From Desulfurivibrio sp044068625 (lineage in GTDB: Bacteria; Desulfobacterota; Desulfobulbia; Desulfobulbales; Desulfurivibrionaceae), in contig NZ_JBIPKH010000004.1 of the NCBI RefSeq assembly GCF_044068625.1, forward strand, positions 110,205 through 174,204: a stretch of DNA of 64,000 bases, in the 5' to 3' direction. This document shows positions 59,019 through 64,000 of this stretch, one piece after another; the stretch's first letter is position 1; every line of letters starts with the position of its first letter. The notes beneath the pieces are model-generated. The model did not search any database, had not been told where the DNA came from, and saw only the letters and a program-made list of their open reading frames with translations. The translations under genes were made by a program, and so were the position numbers.

Positions 59019-59620
59019 TACGGACCATACTTTACCACACCGGCCTGCTGTTGCTGGTTCTACTGCTGAGCGTCGCCTGCTCCACCAGGGTTGAAAGGAT
59101 TGAACCCGATCAGGTGCGGGATCTGAGCGGCAACTGGAACGATACCGATTCGCGGCTGGTTTCCGAAGAGATGGTGCAGGATGTGCTGGCCCAGCCCTGG
59201 CTGGGCCAGCATATCAGGACCCAGGGCGGTCAGCCGGCGGTGATCGTGGGTGAGATTCGCAACCTCAGCCATGAGCATATCAACCTGCGCACCTTTGTCG
59301 CCGATATCCAGCGGGCTCTGATCAATTCCGGGCGGGTGGATTTTGTCGCCTCCCGGGATGAGCGGGACGAGATTCGGGAAGAGCGCCGGGACCAGGATCT
59401 CCACGCCCGCGAAGACACCCGCAAAGCCATGGGCCGGGAGTTGGGGGCCGACTATATGCTCCAGGGGACGATCAACACCATCATCGATGTCGAGGGGCGG
59501 CAGCAGGTGCGTTACTATCAGGTTGATCTAACCCTGATCAGTCTGGTGGATAACCGGATCGTCTGGATCGGCCAGAAGAAGATCAAAAAATTTGTCACCC
59601 GCCCGGGCCTGCGCTCCTGA
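59015..59620 (+). CDS. lpoB: penicillin-binding protein activator LpoB
   Basis: LpoB is an outer-membrane lipoprotein that reaches through the peptidoglycan to activate a class A PBP. The N-terminus is a signal peptide with lipobox SVAC. The body has DLSGNWNDTDSRLVSEEMVQDVL, GQPAVIVGEIRNLSHEHINLRTFVADIQRALINSG (in part), GADYMLQGTINTIID and a C-terminal YYQVDLTLISL, all typical. PBP1B is not in the window. It is preceded by an overlapping LPP20 gene and followed 11 bases later by the COG3014 protein. Confidence 0.92.
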   Translation: MIRTILYHTGLLLLVLLLSVACSTRVERIEPDQVRDLSGNWNDTDSRLVSEEMVQDVLAQPWLGQHIRTQGGQPAVIVGEIRNLSHEHINLRTFVADIQRALINSGRVDFVASRDERDEIREERRDQDLHAREDTRKAMGRELGADYMLQGTINTIIDVEGRQQVRYYQVDLTLISLVDNRIVWIGQKKIKKFVTRPGLRS

Positions 59621-59631
59621 TTCGGGATACC

Positions 59632-60960
59632 ATGATGCGCAAACGGGTCGCGGTTGGCTGGCCGGCCCTTTTTTCCCTGCTGCTGGTGCTGGCCGGAGCC
59701 GGAGGCCTTGCCGGCTGCGCGACCTACACCGAGACCTCCCGCTCCCTGCAGGAGCGTCTGGTGGCAGGCGAGCCCGAACAGGCCCTGCAAATTTTGGAGA
59801 AAAGGGCCGGCGGGCGGAAAGATCTGGTCCTCTACCTGCTGAACAAGGGGATGCTGTTGCGGCTGGCGGGAGATTTCGCCGCCAGCAACCAGGTCCTGGA
59901 AGAGGCCAAGGAGCTGATCCACCGGCTTGTCGCCATCAGTATCAGTGAACAGACGGCGGCCCTGTCGGTGAACGACGCCAAGCGCAGCTACATCGGCGAC
60001 CCCTACGAGCGGGTACTGCTCCACCTTTACAAAACCCTCAACTACCTGGCCCTGGCCGATTATGCCGCCGCCCGGGTGGAGATCCTGCAGGCGGATCTTG
60101 CCCTGGAGCAACTTTCCCAGCAGGAGCGCAAGCTCGGGGCGGAAGGGATCATGCGATATCTCTCCGGTCTGGTCTTCGAGAGGGCCGGGGAGTGGAGTGA
60201 CGCCCTGATCGCCTATCGCAAGGCCTTTACCGCCTATCACTCCATCGGGGGCGTCACCGCCGTTCCCCGGCCGCTGCAACTTGATCTGCAGCGCCTGGCC
60301 CGGCGGCAAGGCCTGGATGATGAGGTCAGGCGCTATCGTGATCTGTTTGGAGTTGAAGATTCGCCAGCCGAGCTTACCCGGCGGGAGCGGGGTGAGGTGA
60401 CGGTGATTCTGGGTACCGGGCTGGCGCCGGTCCGGCAGGAGCAATCCATTAACGTTCTGGCGGGGAGCAATGCCCGCTGGTATCGGGTGGCCACGCCATT
60501 TTATCCTCCCCAGCGGGCCGCTCCTGCAGTTGAGATCCGGGTGGTTGCCAACGGGGAGGAGGTCATGGCGGCCTTGGGCGAGGATTTCGACAACCTGGCC
60601 CGCCGGGCCCTGGAGGCGGCCATGCCCGGCATCACCGGCCGGGCCCTGGCCCGGTTGGTGGTAAAAGGCAGTGCCATCCGGGAGGTGGAGAGAAACGACC
60701 AGTTGCTGGGGGTGCTGGCCAATATCGCCGCTGTTGCCAGCGAACGGGCCGATACCCGCTCCTGGGTCACCCTGCCGGCCCGGCTCCATCTTGCCCGTTT
60801 GTCTCTGCCCCCGGGTCGTTACGAGATCAGGGTGGAGTGGCTGGGGTCCGGGGGAAGGGTGCTGATGAGCAGAGAGTATCCGGGGATCGAGGTGCAACCG
60901 GAAGGTGTTGTCTATATCCAGGATCACTGGATCGGGCCGTGGGCCATGGAGAGGGGATGA
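59632..60960 (+). CDS. COG3014-type TPR-containing lipoprotein
   Basis: The 442-residue protein has a signal peptide with lipobox GLAGC (about 29). TPR-like helices fill residues ~40-240 (ALQILEKRAGG..., SGLVFERAGEWSDALIAYRKAF), and a beta-rich C-terminal half follows (VTVILGTGLAPVRQEQS, LPARLHLARLSLPPGRYEIRV). COG3014 proteins occur beside LpoB and LPP20 proteins in several proteobacteria. The start may be ATG 59632 or 59635. It ends one base before the next ATG. A role in PBP regulation or outer-membrane assembly is inference. Confidence 0.8.
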   Translation: MMRKRVAVGWPALFSLLLVLAGAGGLAGCATYTETSRSLQERLVAGEPEQALQILEKRAGGRKDLVLYLLNKGMLLRLAGDFAASNQVLEEAKELIHRLVAISISEQTAALSVNDAKRSYIGDPYERVLLHLYKTLNYLALADYAAARVEILQADLALEQLSQQERKLGAEGIMRYLSGLVFERAGEWSDALIAYRKAFTAYHSIGGVTAVPRPLQLDLQRLARRQGLDDEVRRYRDLFGVEDSPAELTRRERGEVTVILGTGLAPVRQEQSINVLAGSNARWYRVATPFYPPQRAAPAVEIRVVANGEEVMAALGEDFDNLARRALEAAMPGITGRALARLVVKGSAIREVERNDQLLGVLANIAAVASERADTRSWVTLPARLHLARLSLPPGRYEIRVEWLGSGGRVLMSREYPGIEVQPEGVVYIQDHWIGPWAMERG

Positions 60961-60961
60961 G

Positions 60962-61978
60962 ATGGCGCAAAAAAAGCTGCTGTTGCTGGTAATGGTTGTC
61001 GTCCTGGCGGTGGGCGGTTGTGCCGCCAGGGAGCTGCGGACCCAGCCCGATTGGGTGGATGGGGTCAGTGAACGCTATCCCGACCAAAGTTATTTGGTGG
61101 GCCGGGGCCGGGCCGCCGACCTGGCCGCCGCCCAGGATCGGGCCCGGGCCGATCTGGCCAAGGTCTTCGAGGTAACTGTCCGGGAGCAGCGCAGCGATGA
61201 GCAGCGCTACCTGGGGGGCGGCGGTCTGGTTGGTGAAGCGGGCCGGTGGGAGCTGGAGGTCAGCCGCAGTCTGGTAACCCATACCGAGCAGGTGGTGCGC
61301 GGGGTGCGGATTGCCGAGGTGTGGCGTGATCCCTTTAGTGGGGAGCGGCATGCCCTGGCGGTTCTGGCTCGCACCCCGGCGGCGGCGGGGTTCCGGGCCG
61401 AGATCGGCCGCCTGGATGAAGTCGCGGCCCTGGAGATTGAGCGGGCCCGGAGCGACGGGGATCTGTTGCGGCGGATTGCCGCCGCCAGTCGGGCCCTGGA
61501 GAGCCAGGTGGAGCGGGCCGGCCTGCAGCGGGCCCTGCAGGTGGTGGAAGCCAGTGGTTTGGGGGTGGAGCCCCGCTGGCAATTGGCCCGTTTGGCCGCC
61601 GATCTGGAAGAGCTGGCGGGGCGGCTCAGGATTAAGCCCGTCGCTTTGGGGGTTGAGGCGGCCAGCTTGAATACCGCCCTGGCCGGCGGGGTTGCCGCGG
61701 CGGGGTTTACTGTTTCCCTCGGGGCCGACGCTTTTCCCCTCCACGCCGAGTTGCAGCTCGATGACCTTGGCCGCCAGGATGGCTGGTACTGGCAGCGCGG
61801 CACCCTGGCGCTGACCCTCTATGATCCCGCGGGGGCGGTGCGGGGCACGGAACGCTGGTCGCTCAAGGAATCGGCTCAAGATCGGGAATCGGCCTGGCGG
61901 CGGGCCGTGGAGGCGGCAATCGCTCTGCTTGAGGGCCAGTTGCGCGAGGTTCTCCTTGGTTTCGTCGCCGCCGATTAA
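60962..61978 (+). CDS. LPP20-like lipoprotein, last gene of the LpoB cluster
   Basis: The signal sequence KKLLLLVMVVVLAVGGC ends in a lipobox (Cys about 20). The following sequence PDWVDGVSERYPDQSYLVGRGRAADLAAAQDRARADLAKVFEV (in part) has the same P-D-W-V and repeat-phase DRARADLA pattern as the LPP20 protein at 58443, then adds ~180 helix-rich residues and a C-terminal beta region (FTVSLGADAFPLHAELQL). The relation suggests an old duplication within the cluster. GAGGGG lies six bases upstream of the ATG. It ends 13 bases before the convergent lepA. Confidence 0.78.
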   Translation: MAQKKLLLLVMVVVLAVGGCAARELRTQPDWVDGVSERYPDQSYLVGRGRAADLAAAQDRARADLAKVFEVTVREQRSDEQRYLGGGGLVGEAGRWELEVSRSLVTHTEQVVRGVRIAEVWRDPFSGERHALAVLARTPAAAGFRAEIGRLDEVAALEIERARSDGDLLRRIAAASRALESQVERAGLQRALQVVEASGLGVEPRWQLARLAADLEELAGRLRIKPVALGVEAASLNTALAGGVAAAGFTVSLGADAFPLHAELQLDDLGRQDGWYWQRGTLALTLYDPAGAVRGTERWSLKESAQDRESAWRRAVEAAIALLEGQLREVLLGFVAAD

Positions 61979-61991
61979 CCTGATCGATTGT

Positions 61992-63782
61992 TTAATCCGA
62001 CTTCAGCACCGCCAGGAAGGCGCTCTGGGGGATCTCCACGTTGCCCACCGTCTTCATCCGCTTCTTGCCGGCCTTCTGCTTTTCCAGCAGTTTACGCTTG
62101 CGGGTGATGTCACCGCCGTAACATTTGGCCAGTACATCCTTGCGCATGGCCGAAACGTTGGTGCGGGCCACGACATTGCCGCCGATGGCGGCCTGGATGG
62201 CGATCTTGAACATATGGCGGGGGATCTCCTCCTTGAGCTTCTCGCAGGCGGAAAGCCCCCGGGCCCGGGCGTTGGCCCGATGGACCAGCTGGGCTAAAGC
62301 GTCCACCTTCTCGCCGTTGACCAGCAGGTCCAGCTTGACCAGGTCGCCGGGGCGATAATCCAGCAGCTCGTAATCGAAGGAGCCATAGCCTTGGGTCAGG
62401 GATTTGAGCTTGTCGTAGAAATCGTAGATCACCTCACTCAGCGGCAACTCGCAGGAGAACTCGATCCGGCCCGGCATGGGGTAGTGGTGGTTGCTGTTGA
62501 CCCCCCGCCGCTCCATGCAGAGGTTCATCACCACCCCCATGTAGCGCTCGGGAATCAGGATGGTGGCCTTGATATAGGGTTCCTCAACCCGTTCGATATG
62601 ACCGGGATCGGGGTAATAGGCCGGGTTGTCCACCTCGACCATGCTGCCGTCCTGGAGATAGACATGGTAGTTGACCGAGGGGACGGTGAGGATCAGCGAA
62701 AGATCGAACTCCCGCTCCAGCCGCTCCTGGACCACTTCGAGATGGAGCAACCCCAGAAAGCCGCAGCGAAAGCCGAAACCCAGGGCCGAGGAGGAATCCT
62801 TCTGGTAGGTCAGGGCGGCGTCGTTTAAGGTCAGCTTGTCGATGGCGGTGGCCAGATCCTCGTACTCGTCGGTGGAAACCGGGTAGATCGAGGAGAAAAC
62901 CACCTGTTTGGCCGACTGGAAGCCGGGTAAAGCCACGGCGCAGGGGTTTTCCTTCAGGGTGATGGTGTCCCCGGCCCGGGCATCGCTGATGCTTTTGATC
63001 CCGGCCATGATATAGCCCACCTCGCCGGCGCTCAGCTCCCGGCAGGCCTCCCGCTTGAGGTGAAAATGGCCCACCTCCTCCACCTTGTGGCTGATGCCGT
63101 TGGACATAAAGGTGATTATGTCCCCGGCCTTGACCCGGCCTTCGACAATCCGGCAGGAGATGATGGTCCCCCGGAAGGAATCGTACTGGGCATCGAAGAT
63201 CAGGGCCTGCAGCGGTTTTTCCGGATCGCCTTGGGGGGGCGGGAGAAACTTGACCACCGCCTCCAGCACCGAATCCACCCCCTGGCCGGTCTTGGCCGAA
63301 CAGCGGCAGATCCGCTCCTCCTCCAGCCCCAAATCATCGACGATCTGGGCGGTCACCGCCTCCGGGTCGGCGGCGGGCAGATCTATCTTGTTGATCACCG
63401 GAATGATCTCCAGGTCGTTCTCCATGGCCAGATAGAGGTTGGCCAGGGTCTGGGCCTCCACCCCCTGAGCGGCGTCCACCAGCAACAGGGCGCCTTCGCA
63501 GGCGGCCAAGGCCCGGGAGACCTCATAGCTGAAATCCACATGCCCCGGGGTGTCCACCAGATTGAGGACATATTCGCGGCCATCGGCGGCCCTGTAAGGC
63601 AGGCAGATCGCTTGGCTCTTGATGGTGATCCCCCGTTCCCGCTCGATATCCATGTTGTCCAGCAACTGGTCCTTGAACTGGCGGTCGGTGACCATGCCGC
63701 AGTGTTGAATAAAGCGGTCGGCCAGGGTGGATTTGCCGTGATCAATATGGGCGATGATGCTGAAATTCCTGATATTGTTCAT
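61992..63782 (-). CDS. lepA: elongation factor 4 (LepA)
   Basis: LepA is a ribosome-bound GTPase linked to initiation and back-translocation. The sequence starts NNIRNFSIIAHIDHGKSTLADRF (P-loop Lys17-Ser18), with DTPGHVDFSYEVSRALAACE, PVINKIDLP, and the LepA-specific C-terminus GNVVARTNVSAMRKDVLAKCYGGDITRKRKLLEKQKAGKKRMK (in part). 596 residues is typical. The gene is transcribed toward the lipoprotein cluster. The more usual neighbour lepB was not found within the window. Confidence 0.98.
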   Translation of the reverse strand: MNNIRNFSIIAHIDHGKSTLADRFIQHCGMVTDRQFKDQLLDNMDIERERGITIKSQAICLPYRAADGREYVLNLVDTPGHVDFSYEVSRALAACEGALLLVDAAQGVEAQTLANLYLAMENDLEIIPVINKIDLPAADPEAVTAQIVDDLGLEEERICRCSAKTGQGVDSVLEAVVKFLPPPQGDPEKPLQALIFDAQYDSFRGTIISCRIVEGRVKAGDIITFMSNGISHKVEEVGHFHLKREACRELSAGEVGYIMAGIKSISDARAGDTITLKENPCAVALPGFQSAKQVVFSSIYPVSTDEYEDLATAIDKLTLNDAALTYQKDSSSALGFGFRCGFLGLLHLEVVQERLEREFDLSLILTVPSVNYHVYLQDGSMVEVDNPAYYPDPGHIERVEEPYIKATILIPERYMGVVMNLCMERRGVNSNHHYPMPGRIEFSCELPLSEVIYDFYDKLKSLTQGYGSFDYELLDYRPGDLVKLDLLVNGEKVDALAQLVHRANARARGLSACEKLKEEIPRHMFKIAIQAAIGGNVVARTNVSAMRKDVLAKCYGGDITRKRKLLEKQKAGKKRMKTVGNVEIPQSAFLAVLKSD

Positions 63783-64000
63783 AGATATCCGTAGTGTTGG
63801 TCAAAACCGGTGCGGGCCGCCGGGCGGTCGCGGTCGGGAGAAGGGCGGGGCGAGGCCGTAAAATCCCGTACCTATAACATAAAAACTAATTAACGGCAAT
63901 CGGGTTTTGCCGAGGCTGCTATTTTCCTGAGGTGGTTTGGGCAACCATTTTTAATGGTCCGAGTTAAAGAGATCTCACCCCTGGGTAATGTAAAAATTTA
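63783..64000 (-). other. region upstream of lepA, to the window edge
   Basis: No gene is evident in these 218 bases. On the minus strand ttgccg followed 17 bases later by tatagg (about 63870-63900) is a plausible weak sigma-70 promoter of lepA. The last 100 bases show no recognisable feature and probably run into the next transcription unit. Confidence 0.35.

Noticed and set aside
1..64000. tRNA, rRNA, CRISPR array, prophage or integrase genes
   Set aside because: Intergenic gaps are short and none showed cloverleaf, spaced direct repeats or phage-like proteins.

Overview
The window is a 64 kb, GC-rich, densely coding chromosomal stretch. The best clue to its owner is the dissimilatory sulfite reductase set dsrA-dsrB-dsrD (47999-50732) together with a separate sulfate adenylyltransferase gene (sat, 39468-40745). 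With sigma-54 regulation, MucR, FmdB/YkgJ-type Cys proteins and flagella, this points to a sulfate/sulfur-metabolising Desulfobacterota bacterium (Desulfobulbales, Desulfurivibrio-like; the genus is inference). No rRNA, tRNA, CRISPR array, transposase, integrase or phage gene was seen, so this looks like core chromosome.

Layout. 1-2.8 kb: a YVTN beta-propeller protein cut by the window edge, a DUF2065 protein and queA. 2.8-10.4 kb: fmdB, then a same-strand run of a stand-alone HD-GYP-N-like domain, an HDOD protein, a GGDDF cyclase, a LysM lytic transglycosylase and aminopeptidase N. 10.5-12.6 kb: efp with its modifying ligase epmA. 12.6-15.8 kb (minus): a DoxX-like protein, a small membrane protein, a YeiH-type putative sulfate exporter and a universal stress protein. 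16-19.4 kb: a haem-binding-type sensor kinase and its NtrC-family regulator. 19.4 kb: a palindromic element with 19-bp terminal inverted repeats. 19.5-26.4 kb: an unusual uracil-DNA glycosylase homologue, a nitroreductase, mucR, murI, lolA, a YfcE-type phosphodiesterase, then minus-strand rlmB, gmk, remA-like and yicC. 26.6-34.7 kb: a four-gene phosphorelay / c-di-GMP cluster with overlapping starts. 34.7-39.1 kb: a flagella-associated unknown, a YkgJ protein, then fliD-fliS-fliT-like-flaG behind a sigma-28-type promoter. 39.5-42 kb: sat and aroB. 42-46 kb: a divergent pair made of an acidic FGE-domain protein and a degenerate topoisomerase IA homologue with a Glu-Pro tail. 46-50.8 kb: a CoA-disulfide-reductase/rhodanese fusion divergent from dsrABD. 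50.8-57.6 kb: prfC, prmA, a DUF748/OmpA-like protein, plsC, an LD-carboxypeptidase and coaX. 57.8-62 kb: cutA, a small Cys-rich protein and a four-gene envelope lipoprotein cluster containing LpoB. 62-63.8 kb: lepA on the minus strand.

How it fits together. Sat and DsrABD are two parts of dissimilatory sulfur metabolism; the fusion oxidoreductase and the YeiH transporter may add persulfide/thiol chemistry and anion export. Signalling is heavily c-di-GMP-centred and lies directly upstream of late flagellar genes. Envelope genes (lytic transglycosylase, LpoB cluster, LD-carboxypeptidase, LolA, MurI, PlsC) recur throughout.

The best candidates for something undescribed are the divergent FGE-like / dead-topoisomerase pair (42.0-46.0 kb), the TTAA-ended palindromic element that supplies both stop codons of two convergent genes (19.385-19.542 kb), and the uracil-DNA glycosylase homologue lacking two hallmark active-site residues.
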